Assembly: GCA_039918235.1 (NCBI GenBank)
Contig: JBDSHZ010000141.1
Coordinates: 1-15,103 of the forward strand
DNA length: 15,103 bases
Direction: 5' to 3'
Source of the DNA: Pseudopedobacter sp039918235
GTDB taxonomy: Bacteria; Bacteroidota; Bacteroidia; Sphingobacteriales; Sphingobacteriaceae
Shown here: piece after piece, positions 1 to 7,491 of the stretch
Layout of the letters: each line of letters opens with the position of its first letter
Position numbering within the stretch: the stretch's first letter is position 1
Position numbers and translations under genes: made by a program
The notes under the pieces: model-generated
The model's input: only the letters and a program-made list of their open reading frames with translations
What the model was told of the DNA's origin: nothing
The model's database searches: none

Positions 1-1739
1 AAAAATTGGAGGCATCGTAAAAACAGAATCTAGTTTATTTACAAACTGAGGATAACCGCCCATCAATTTTGCTAGCCCGTCCACATCCTGAAAAACAGAC
101 CAGGTATAATGCCAGCTGTTTCCCTCCGTGAAAGCTCCGCCCCATTTAAACGGACTAAACGGACTTTGAAAAGTTCCATCTTGGTTTTTCCCACGCATTA
201 ATCTGCTTGACGGATCAAACAGGTTTTTATAGTTCATGGCTCTTTTCTTATAAATTTCTATTTCGCTTGCAGGCTTATTTAATGCTTTGCCCAATTGGTA
301 AATCGCGAAATCATCATATGCATATTCCAGTGTTTTGGCAGCATTCTCATTTACCTTAACATCAAAAGGAACATAACCCAATTCGTTATAGTATTTCACC
401 CCGTTACGTCCTACCGCTTCCATCGGTCCTTCATTGTTTGCACCATGAATCACCGCTTCCCATAAAGTATTGATATCATACCCTCTGCCACCTTTGATAT
501 ACGCATCGGCCACTACAGAAGCCGAATTATTGCCCACCATAATATTGGCATAACCTGGGCTACTCCATTCTGGCAACCAGCCACCTTCTTTATAATCGTT
601 TACCAAACCTTCCTGCATTTCTTTATTAATAGATGGGTAAACAAAATTCAAGAATGGATATAATGCTCTGAAAGTATCCCAAAATCCTGTTCCGGCAAAC
701 ATTCTTCCATGCATAATTTTGCCATTATATGGGCTCCAATGAACGATTTCTTTCTTTTCATTGATTTCATATAATTTATTTGGGAAAAATAAAGCCCTAT
801 ATAAACAAGAGTAAAAAGTCTTCATTTCTTCGGTTGAACCGCCTTCTACTTTAATTTTAGAAAGTTTTTCGTTCCATACTTTTTTGGCTTTCTCCGATGT
901 TTGCTCGAAGGAATCTGAACCAATTTCCCGCTTCAGATTCAATTCAGCCTGTTCGATGCTAATGAAAGAAGAAGCAACCTTTGCATTGATCCTTTCTCCC
1001 TTTTTGGTTTTAAAACCGATGATAGCAGCCGTGTGATTACTTTGTAGTTCCTGTGTTTGTGCTAAATAATCCTTACCATCCCAAATCCCAGATGAAGAAA
1101 AATCTTGATCAAATTGAATGACAAAATAATTTTTTAGGTTTTCGTATTTCCCTCTGCTATATCTAGAATTATAACCCACAATCTTTCTTTCTGAAGGAAT
1201 TATTTTCACATAAGAACCGCTATCAAAAGCATCAATAATGACATAAGAACTGTCTGATTTTCCAAAAGTAAAGCGGAATGTGCTGCTCTTTCTGTAGGTG
1301 TTAATTCTGTGGTGATGTCATGGTCGGCCAAGTAAACGCTGTAATAGTAAGGTTTACTTGTTTCCGCTTTATGCGAAAACCAACTTGCTCTGTCATCATC
1401 GCTTAGTTTTAATCCATTGACCGGCATTATGGAAAACTGACCGTAATCGTTCATCCAAGGGGAAGGCTGATGTGTTTGTTTAAAACCTCGCATTTTGTCG
1501 GCCGTATAAGTGTACATCCAACCATCGCCCATCTTTCCGGTTTGTGGCGACCATAAATTCATTCCCCAAGGCACTCCAATAGCTGGATAAGTATTTCCGT
1601 TTGATAAATCGGGTTTGGAAAGTGTGCCCATTAAGGGATTTACCAATTCGACAGGGTCAGCTAAATTTGTTAATGGTTGTTGGGCAAATAGGCTTGAAGA
1701 AATAGCAAGAATAAAAAGAATGGAGCAAAATTTTCGCAT
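1..1739 (-). pseudogene. GH92 alpha-mannosidase, frameshifted and cut by the window edge
   Basis: Family GH92 exo-acting, calcium-dependent alpha-mannosidase, expected to be exported to trim mannosides or N-glycan-like glycans. The gene starts at 1739 with a signal peptide (MRKFCSILFILAISSSLFAQ) followed by the GH92 N-terminal domain (NPLMGT, PAIGVPWGMN, HQPSPWMNDYGQF). This first frame ends at a stop at 1206 after 177 codons. The rest of the protein continues in another frame from about 1280 to position 1 without a stop. That frame shows RFTFGKSDSSYVIIDAFDSG, WDTFRALYPF, GGWLPEWSSPG and EGNSWHYTW (about 103-129), all typical of GH92. Restoring one T on the coding strand near 1277 (CATTCCGC to CATTTCCGC) joins the frames as TERAAHFRFTFG. 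No classical slippery heptamer is visible, so a mutation or a sequencing error is more likely than programmed frameshifting. The C-terminal catalytic part lies outside the window. Confidence 0.88.
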
Positions 1740-1788
1740 GAAATAAAATTATGTATTCAAGCTAAATTAATGATATTTTATGAAAGGA

Positions 1789-1806
1789 TAAGAGAAATAT
1801 CTCTTA
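1789..1806 (-). terminator. Small hairpin, possible terminator of the DUF4199 gene
   Basis: A perfect 7-base inverted repeat, TAAGAGA/TCTCTTA, with a 4-base loop lies about 33 bases downstream of the DUF4199 stop codon, in the gap before GH92. On the minus strand it is followed by a moderately T-rich stretch (TCCTTTC). The stem is AT-rich and weak. It could equally be an operator for the GH92 gene, whose start is 50 bases further downstream. Confidence 0.3.
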
Positions 1807-1838
1807 CAATTATCTCTAGCTTTCCTCTAAATACTTCT

Positions 1839-2375
1839 TTAATTTCTTGATAAAACTGTTTCCTTGTTTTTTCGCTTTAAAATAAAAGCGGTAATTAAAG
1901 AAACAACCAATCCAACTGGTAAAATCTCGAGGTAAGTAAATAGGATAACCATTAGAGGATTTTTATACAACTCTTTCATGCTATTCATCTCTTCTATCTT
2001 AGCCTTAACTTCGGTACCATCAATATTTTCTTGAATTTGACTAATAGAATGTTCAGTAAATTTATCCATAAAATCAGGTACAAAAACGTAATAATCAATT
2101 AGCCAAACTAACATATAGAGGGTTGATGCCACCAAACTGATAGTTAAACCCATTTTGAATGCTTTCCCAAAACTTATGATTCCATTAAGTTCCTTATCTC
2201 TATAATTTTTAACACCTACAAATATCATTGAAAAAGCAATAATCATTGAGGCATAACCCAGCCAAATACTTCCTTCAAATTGTTGTGTAGAATAGCAATA
2301 GGCAATACTTGCTACCATCCAAAGGGATACTAAAGCACCTGCTATCAAACCGTATTTCCAAACTTTCTTTTTCAT
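1839..2375 (-). CDS. DUF4199 family integral membrane protein
   Basis: A 178-residue membrane protein of the DUF4199 type common in Bacteroidota; its molecular function is unknown. Four hydrophobic segments are visible at about residues 6-27, 36-55, 69-94 and 140-166. A conserved-looking cytosolic stretch, VKNYRDKELNGIISFGKAF, precedes the third helix, and a hydrophilic, probably extracytoplasmic loop (residues about 100-138, with a FMDKF/QIQENI region) lies before the last. The C-terminus is basic (LKRKNKE). It lies 83 bases downstream of, and in the same direction as, a membrane-anchored LuxR-type regulator. This arrangement suggests shared regulation or a functional pair, which is inference. 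A TAAATTTG element in the gap could give it its own promoter. Confidence 0.85.
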   Translation of the reverse strand: MKKKVWKYGLIAGALVSLWMVASIAYCYSTQQFEGSIWLGYASMIIAFSMIFVGVKNYRDKELNGIISFGKAFKMGLTISLVASTLYMLVWLIDYYVFVPDFMDKFTEHSISQIQENIDGTEVKAKIEEMNSMKELYKNPLMVILFTYLEILPVGLVVSLITAFILKRKNKETVLSRN

Positions 2376-2420
2376 TTTAAATATTTTAATGGTTTAAATC
2401 TCAAAGATGATATTCTCATC

Positions 2421-2454
2421 CAAATTTATGCTCATACTTTTGAGTGATTTTCAA
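2421..2454 (-). promoter_or_regulatory. Possible promoter of the DUF4199 gene
   Basis: The minus strand reads TAAATTTG at 2421-2428, an exact match to the Bacteroidota -7 consensus TAnnTTTG, 45 bases ahead of the start codon. A TTG triplet (2452-2454) lies 23 bases upstream, at the edge of the usual -33/-7 spacing. AT-rich DNA yields such matches by chance, so this is tentative. Confidence 0.3.
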
Positions 2455-2458
2455 TTTA

Positions 2459-2932
2459 TCAGGGTATTAAACTGAGCTTTCTTGCCCTATCTACTGCATG
2501 TGTTCTTCTTCTTACCTGCAGTTTATCATAAACATTTGAGGAATGTGTTTTAACCGTATTTAAAGAAACAAATAATTTTGAAGCGATTTCCTCATTGCTT
2601 AAACCTTCTGCCATTAGTTGAAGTACTTCCAATTCTCGCTTGCTCAATCCAAGTCTACCCATTTCTAATTCATCAAGAATAAACTGAACAGTTTTAACCA
2701 AAACTTGTGTTTCCACTATTAGAGTTTCTGTTTTTGGCTTAAAGAGTTTCCTTGAAAGCCAGATTCCTAATAAAGTAAATATGATAGCTAAGCAGCCGGC
2801 ATAAACTTCAAAGCCGTGAGTTAAAATAATAAAACGCCATTCCAACCATTTCAAGAGGAATAATAATATTGCCATTAAAGACCCGTAAAGCAAAATAGAT
2901 TGCCATTTTCTTATCCAACTATTTAAGCCCAT
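2459..2932 (-). CDS. Membrane-anchored LuxR-type transcriptional regulator
   Basis: A 157-residue protein with two N-terminal hydrophobic segments (about residues 11-31 and 42-62), a short linker (about 65-94) and a C-terminal LuxR/GerE helix-turn-helix (about 96-147). The DNA-binding part reads LSKRELEVLQLMAEGLSNEE followed by IASKLFVSLNTVKTH, a complete GerE domain with the usual recognition-helix pattern. There is no receiver domain and no aspartate phosphorylation pocket, so it is not a standard response regulator. It would bind DNA from the membrane or respond to a membrane signal, possibly through the adjacent DUF4199 protein (inference). A perfect 13-base dyad lies 16-28 bases upstream of its start and may serve autoregulation. 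It is divergent from the symporter gene at 3078. Confidence 0.88.
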   Translation of the reverse strand: MGLNSWIRKWQSILLYGSLMAILLFLLKWLEWRFIILTHGFEVYAGCLAIIFTLLGIWLSRKLFKPKTETLIVETQVLVKTVQFILDELEMGRLGLSKRELEVLQLMAEGLSNEEIASKLFVSLNTVKTHSSNVYDKLQVRRRTHAVDRARKLSLIP

Positions 2933-2947
2933 CAGGTTTTATTAGGT

Positions 2948-2960
2948 TATCATTATGATA
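2948..2960. promoter_or_regulatory. Perfect dyad upstream of the LuxR-type gene (possible operator)
   Basis: The sequence TATCAT-T-ATGATA is a perfect 13-base palindrome around a central T. It sits 16-28 bases upstream of the LuxR-type start codon in the 145-base gap shared with the divergent symporter gene. Position and symmetry suit an operator, but no bound factor is known. Confidence 0.3.
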
Positions 2961-3077
2961 GGTAATTTAGGAAATTTGTTTTAAGAAGATGTTAATGAAA
3001 ATCAAATCAGTCAAAATTTGATGTTATGAATTTTAATTTCATGATTAATTAAACGGATTATTGCATCTTGCATCAAA

Positions 3078-4421
3078 ATGCCAGTTCGCCAACTTTCATT
3101 TCCTAAACAGATAGCTTATGCCAGCGGAATGGTGGGCTGGAGCATGATGACCAATATCATTATTGTGATGTTGCCTTACTTCTATCTGCCTCCTTCAAAC
3201 TCTGGCTTAATCCCGCTTTTACCGCAAGTTCTTCTTTTTGGGATTGTAAATATTTTAACAATAATTGCTGCATCCGGACGCTTGGTTGATGCAATTTTCG
3301 ACCCATTTATTGCTTCTTTAAGCGATAAAAGTACCCACAAAAAAGGGAGAAGAATTCCATTTATGAAGTGGGCGATTATTCCATCTGTATTGTTTTGCTG
3401 TTTAACGTTTTTTCCTTTGGTTAAAGGTGAGAGCTCACAAAATGCATGGTGGCTAGCTTTTGCAATGATGTTTTTTTTCATGAGCGCAACCTCTTATATT
3501 ATTCCTTACAATGCGCTTTTACCTGAGGTAACGGTCACCGCAGAAGAGAAAGTAAAGCTCTCTTCTTTTCAACAAGTAGGGTTTATATTGGGGATTATCA
3601 TCTCAGCTTTAGTAAATAATTTTGCAGAGTTTGCTCAACAGTTATTTCACATCAGTAAATATGAGAATGCTGTTCAATATACCATATGGGCTTTATGCTT
3701 ATTGGGAGGGATTTTTATGCTGATTCCAGTTTTGTTTATTAATGAAAAGGAACATTCTATCAGTAAGCCATCCTCTCTTGATCTATTTCCAGCTATTAAA
3801 AAAACATTCAGCAACTCCAATTTCAAATATTACCTCATTTCAGATTTTTCGTATTATATGTCGCTGAGTATTATATCCAGTGGTTTACTTTATTTTGTTA
3901 CTGTTCTTCTAAATTTACCCGCAACAAAAGGCGGCGTGATGATGGGCGTAATGGTGCTGACTTCTCTTCTCTTTTATCCGCTCATTAATTATTTATCAAA
4001 AAAGATTGGCAAAAAACCGATCATGCTTTTCTCTTTTGGTTTATTGAGTTTGATTTTTGTAACGATCTATTTCCTTGGGAAATTCCCTATTTCTTCTGAA
4101 GCTCAAATCTATATTCTTGTAATCATGGCTGCATTTCCTTTGGCTTCTTTAGGAATACTTCCAAATGCTATTCTTGCCCAAATTGCCCAAGAAGATGCGA
4201 AGAAAACAGGAGAAAATAGGGAAGGGATGTTTTTTGCAGTGAAATTTCTATTTGTGAAGCTGGGACAATCTTTAGGGATTGCACTTTTTGCATTCCTTAC
4301 CATTTATGGAAAAGACCCTGGAAATGATTATGGTTTAAGACTGAATGGAATCTGTGGTTTTGTGCTCTGCATATTGGCACTGTTAACTTTCAGCAGATTT
4401 AAGGAAGTAAAAACTACTTAA
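3078..4421 (+). CDS. GPH-family (MelB-like) sugar:cation symporter, MFS fold
   Basis: A 447-residue polytopic membrane protein of the glycoside-pentoside-hexuronide:cation symporter family, with about 12 hydrophobic segments. The family signature is clear near residues 67-96: GRLVDAIFDPFIASLSDKS, then KKGRRIPFM. The Asp pair D71/D75 corresponds to the cation-binding Asp pair of MelB (motif WDAINDP). A second conserved stretch, YNALLPEVT, follows near residues 143-151. It probably imports an oligosaccharide, glycoside or uronide with a cation, and so could feed on products of the neighbouring glycosidases. The substrate cannot be read from sequence. It stands alone on the plus strand, divergent from the LuxR-type gene and convergent with the desaturase gene. 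Confidence 0.85.
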   Translation: MPVRQLSFPKQIAYASGMVGWSMMTNIIIVMLPYFYLPPSNSGLIPLLPQVLLFGIVNILTIIAASGRLVDAIFDPFIASLSDKSTHKKGRRIPFMKWAIIPSVLFCCLTFFPLVKGESSQNAWWLAFAMMFFFMSATSYIIPYNALLPEVTVTAEEKVKLSSFQQVGFILGIIISALVNNFAEFAQQLFHISKYENAVQYTIWALCLLGGIFMLIPVLFINEKEHSISKPSSLDLFPAIKKTFSNSNFKYYLISDFSYYMSLSIISSGLLYFVTVLLNLPATKGGVMMGVMVLTSLLFYPLINYLSKKIGKKPIMLFSFGLLSLIFVTIYFLGKFPISSEAQIYILVIMAAFPLASLGILPNAILAQIAQEDAKKTGENREGMFFAVKFLFVKLGQSLGIALFAFLTIYGKDPGNDYGLRLNGICGFVLCILALLTFSRFKEVKTT

Positions 4422-4459
4422 TTATCTGTGGATATTATTTGGCCTACTTTAAACCAATT

Positions 4460-4495
4460 TCATCATATTGATATTTCTCATAGCGATATTGATGA
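4460..4495. terminator. Weak inverted repeat between convergent genes
   Basis: TCATCATAT (4460-4468) and ATATTGATGA (4486-4495) can pair as a 9-base stem with one bulge. It lies between the convergent symporter and desaturase stop codons, where a bidirectional terminator is expected. The stem is AT-rich, so support is weak. Confidence 0.25.
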
Positions 4496-4500
4496 GCATA

Positions 4501-5229
4501 TCAAATTTTTCTAAGTTGAATGATACGCAATTTATTCATGATTTTTATAATGGGATAAGAGGGATCAAACTCAAACCATTTTTGTGCAAAGTTCACATTG
4601 TTAGGTTTTTTATGATGATTATTCTGGAATAATTCGCCCATCATCAAGAAATCTAAAGGCAAGGTATTTTTGCTGTGATCGTCATTGTCATGATTTGAAT
4701 AACCATATTTATGGCCACACCAGTTCACAATTGCGCCCTGGATAGGTCCCATTAAAAAATGGATAGGCAATAACAAAAACATCCACCAATAACTGGCAAA
4801 GAAAACATAAAACGTGATGTAAGCAGCGATGAAAAGTGAACGCGTAATCCATAAATCCCCAATTCTATCTATTAAAGGCCACTCCGGATATTTCCCTTCA
4901 AATGCTGGTTCTGGCTGTTTTTTGAATTTGAGATAATCCATATACATATTTTTTGTTTCTATCATCATGGAATAAACATCCCTGAAAAAATGTGGCGAGT
5001 GGGGATCTTTTTCGGTGTCGCTGTAAGCGTGATGCATCCTATGTAAAATGGCATAAGCTCGTGGATTTAAAAAGGACGAACCCTGAAAAATAAAAGTACA
5101 GAAATAGAATGTTTTCTCCCAAAAACCGTTCATTTTGAACATTTTATGAGATGCGTATCTATGAAGAAAAAATGTTTGGAAAAACAGAGACAGGAACCAA
5201 TGAGCAAAGAAAAATAGGAGGATGATCAT
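4501..5229 (-). CDS. Membrane fatty acid desaturase (acyl-CoA desaturase type)
   Basis: A 242-residue integral membrane di-iron desaturase, which introduces a cis double bond into an acyl chain and so adjusts membrane fluidity. The histidine boxes are present: HRYASH (residues 23-28), HRMHH within HRMHHAYSDTEKDPHSP (63-67), and NNHHKKPN (203-210). The additional NWCGHKYGY histidine (173) is also there. These are the metal ligands of the stearoyl-CoA/acyl-lipid desaturase superfamily. Hydrophobic segments flank the boxes. The length suits the short bacterial desaturases and leaves no room for a fused cytochrome b5 domain. It lies 120 bases downstream of the GH2 gene in the same direction, but a strong hairpin between them argues for separate transcription. 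Acyl-CoA versus acyl-lipid substrate and the bond position cannot be told. Confidence 0.88.
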   Translation of the reverse strand: MIILLFFFAHWFLSLFFQTFFLHRYASHKMFKMNGFWEKTFYFCTFIFQGSSFLNPRAYAILHRMHHAYSDTEKDPHSPHFFRDVYSMMIETKNMYMDYLKFKKQPEPAFEGKYPEWPLIDRIGDLWITRSLFIAAYITFYVFFASYWWMFLLLPIHFLMGPIQGAIVNWCGHKYGYSNHDNDDHSKNTLPLDFLMMGELFQNNHHKKPNNVNFAQKWFEFDPSYPIIKIMNKLRIIQLRKI

Positions 5230-5307
5230 GAATAAATAAGATTTTCTAATTGAGGCGCAAAAATACGATTTTTAAGCTTGTTATCTGTTTTTATGTACGA
5301 TGAATTT

Positions 5308-5334
5308 AGGGCGGATGGTTTTCTTATCCGCCCT
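5308..5334 (-). terminator. Strong GC-rich hairpin after the GH2 gene
   Basis: A perfect 9-base inverted repeat, AGGGCGGAT (5308-5316) and ATCCGCCCT (5326-5334), with a 9-base loop starts 16 bases downstream of the GH2 stop codon. It is by far the most GC-rich hairpin in an AT-rich intergenic region. Neither strand has a T-tract directly after it, so it may end transcription inefficiently or protect the mRNA 3' end. Confidence 0.5.
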
Positions 5335-5349
5335 TGAGCGCAATTAAAA

Positions 5350-7212
5350 CTAATGCTTGTGTTTTAAATTTTCTTTCGCTTTCATATTATAATACTGCTG
5401 CAGAATGTAAAAAGCTTTCTTTTTATTGCCCTTATCGTCTATCAAACCTTTTCTGTTCCATCCTTCCTGATAAACAGGATTATTTCTTTTAGGTGACTTA
5501 AAATCAAACAAAACCCAGGGAGAGATGCCTACAAAATTATCAGGCATTCTTTTCAACATATCTATCTGCTCTTTATAGTACCATTCTTGATATTCTTCAC
5601 TAAAACGAGTAAGTGAATCGGCATGGAAACCTCCTTTTGCTCCTCCTCCCGTTTCACTAATGAACAATGGTTTTTGGTAAGGAGTAGACCAATTTGTGGT
5701 ACGGCATTGATCGGGCAATCCACCATACCAACCTAAATATTCGTTAAAGGCTATTAAATCAACAAATTCACCCAAAGGATCGTCAACGCTATTGATATTT
5801 TCCAATGAAGAATAATTCACCTCTAAAGCCGCCGATACCATCCGCGTATCATCCAATCTTTTAGCTTCAGTGATTAAACTATGCATAAATTGTGTACGAA
5901 CCGGACTGATGGGCGTTTCATTTCCTACTGACCAGATAATTACGCTGGCTCTATTATGGTCGCGGTTAATCATTTCCTGCAATTGTTTCTTCGCTTTGGC
6001 CAACACATCCTGGCTTTCAAAATTAATGGTCCAATAAACGGGAATTTCAGACCATACCAAAATGCCTAAAGAATCTGCCAATCTGGTAATGGATTCATCA
6101 TGTGGATAATGTGCCAATCTTACCATATTGCAACCCAATTCTTGAGCGGCTCCTAGCAATTTGAAAGCATCTGCTTTGCTATAGGCTCTCCTCATTTCAG
6201 CAGCTATCTCACCGTGAATAGAGATTCCCCTCATAAAAACTGGTTCGCCGTTTAATAAGACTTTTGTTCCAGAGGCAATGATGGTTCTGAATCCAATCTG
6301 ATCTTCTTGTTGATCTGTAGTGGTGCTGACTTTTACTTTGTAAAGCTTTGGGTTATTTGGAGACCACAATTGTAGTTTGGATAATTTCACCTGAAATGGG
6401 GTAACTGCTCCGGTTGATTTAAAGGTCTCCTTAAATTTTAATTCCGGAATTTCTATGGTGATGAACTGCGCTGTGGAAACCCCTTCCCCATTTAACTTTA
6501 TATAACCACTTGCTGAGGTTGTTTTGCCAGGTTTTTCATCCCCAATAGGTTTATCTAATTGAAAAACAAAGTCTTGAATAAAAGTTTTGGGCAATTCCAT
6601 CAATTTCACCTCTCGGGTGATGCCTCCGTAATTCCACCAATCGGTATTTAAAGTGGGCACTTCGTCTGCTCCTCTTTTATTATCCACCTTTACCACCAAC
6701 ATATTATCTTTTTCTTTTAGATAAGACGCAGGAATTTCAAAATTAAAAGGAGTAAATCCACCTATATGAGTTCCTAATTTCTTCCCGTTTAAATATACAT
6801 CGGCCCTGTAATTCACTGCACCGAAATACAGATAATATTGTTTATCAGTTTGAATATTGGCGTAATCAAAAGATTTTTTGTACCAAACTGTACCTTCATA
6901 ATATAAAAATTCAGGCTTTTGGTTGTTCCAATCTCCCGGAACCTGGAGCACATTTTTATCTGAATAACCATGCTCTTTTCTTTCGGTCTTGTTTTTCTGA
7001 TCAGCAGAATTCCAGAAAGCTTCTGCATCATTTTCTTTCCTTTCCTTAAAACGGTAATCATAAAATCCGGTTTCATAAGGATCTATAATATACTGCCATG
7101 CTCCATTTAGCGACAAGCTTTTTCGGGATAAAGTATTGGTGATTAAATTATCCTGAGCAACTACTGCACTGCTCAATAAAATAAGTAAAAGTAGCGGGCT
7201 AAATTTCTTCAT
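5350..7212 (-). CDS. Secreted GH2 glycosidase, probable beta-glucuronidase type
   Basis: A 620-residue family GH2 retaining glycosidase, exported through a signal peptide (MKKFSPLLLLILLSSAVVAQ). The order is sugar-binding jelly-roll domain (about 30-205; GAWQYIIDP, LNGKKLGTHIGGFTPF), immunoglobulin-like domain (about 210-310) and TIM barrel (about 315-610). The acid/base Glu is E432 in WSVGNETP, and the nucleophile is E520 in FISETGGG. The motif N586-R-K588 in WNRKGL matches the N-x-K motif that recognises the uronate carboxylate in beta-glucuronidases, and SEEYQ (538-542) also recalls that group. The product is therefore more likely a beta-glucuronidase than a beta-galactosidase, though the substrate is inferred. 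A small dyad lies upstream (7242-7261) and a strong hairpin follows the gene. Neighbouring GH105 and lyase-like genes also point to uronic-acid glycans. Confidence 0.88.
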   Translation of the reverse strand: MKKFSPLLLLILLSSAVVAQDNLITNTLSRKSLSLNGAWQYIIDPYETGFYDYRFKERKENDAEAFWNSADQKNKTERKEHGYSDKNVLQVPGDWNNQKPEFLYYEGTVWYKKSFDYANIQTDKQYYLYFGAVNYRADVYLNGKKLGTHIGGFTPFNFEIPASYLKEKDNMLVVKVDNKRGADEVPTLNTDWWNYGGITREVKLMELPKTFIQDFVFQLDKPIGDEKPGKTTSASGYIKLNGEGVSTAQFITIEIPELKFKETFKSTGAVTPFQVKLSKLQLWSPNNPKLYKVKVSTTTDQQEDQIGFRTIIASGTKVLLNGEPVFMRGISIHGEIAAEMRRAYSKADAFKLLGAAQELGCNMVRLAHYPHDESITRLADSLGILVWSEIPVYWTINFESQDVLAKAKKQLQEMINRDHNRASVIIWSVGNETPISPVRTQFMHSLITEAKRLDDTRMVSAALEVNYSSLENINSVDDPLGEFVDLIAFNEYLGWYGGLPDQCRTTNWSTPYQKPLFISETGGGAKGGFHADSLTRFSEEYQEWYYKEQIDMLKRMPDNFVGISPWVLFDFKSPKRNNPVYQEGWNRKGLIDDKGNKKKAFYILQQYYNMKAKENLKHKH

Positions 7213-7241
7213 TATTTTTATTAATTCTAGGTTTAAAATTT

Positions 7242-7261
7242 TGGTTTACAAGACAAAACCA
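7242..7261. promoter_or_regulatory. Dyad upstream of the GH2 gene
   Basis: TGGTTT and AAACCA form a perfect 6-base inverted repeat with an 8-base spacer, 30-49 bases upstream of the GH2 start. The size suits a helix-turn-helix repressor site, but no regulator can be assigned. The rest of the 279-base gap (7213-7491) holds no gene and is very AT-rich. Confidence 0.2.
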
Positions 7262-7428
7262 TTACTCGTGGAAGGTTAAGTTTTCTTTTTCTTTCTGCCC
7301 TGCTGTAAAAAACTAAAATAAGTATTTTATCTAAATAAAGTAGCGAATTAAATACTCTGGCTGATTAAATATCATTTTCCAAATGCTGAACTGATAATAA
7401 TTAATAAATAAATTTTATACATTATATA

Positions 7429-7471
7429 ACAAACATAAATAAAAATTAATGTATTAATTTTTTCAGATTTG
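7429..7471 (+). promoter_or_regulatory. dabBA control region: shared 23-base box plus promoter-like element
   Basis: Positions 7429-7451 carry a box that recurs with one mismatch at 12342-12364. In both copies a CA-N-ATTTG element (here CAGATTTG, 7464-7471) follows after exactly 12 bases. That element differs in one position from the Bacteroidota -7 consensus TAnnTTTG, and no good -33 TTTG is present, as in activator-dependent promoters. The box holds an imperfect dyad, CATAAATAAAAATTAATG (7434-7451; 6 of 9 pairs, with T-N11-A spacing typical of LysR sites). The dabB start lies 21 bases after the element. A role as a LysR operator is inferred. Confidence 0.5.
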
Positions 7472-7491
7472 CGGAGTTAAATTCCAATAAG

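Noticed and set aside
1206..1300. The 24-residue hydrophobic tail (after TPTERAAHS) as a real C-terminus
   Set aside because: It is out-of-frame reading after the deletion near 1277; the other frame gives proper GH92 sequence over the same bases.
3182..3481. Antisense open frames inside the symporter, DAB, GH2 and right-end genes
   Set aside because: They lie wholly within well-supported genes on the opposite strand or in another frame, and their translations show no family motifs.
7395..7460. AT-rich stretch as a replication origin or attachment site
   Set aside because: No DnaA boxes, iterons or target-site duplications are visible, and the AT-richness is explained by the promoter region of dabBA.
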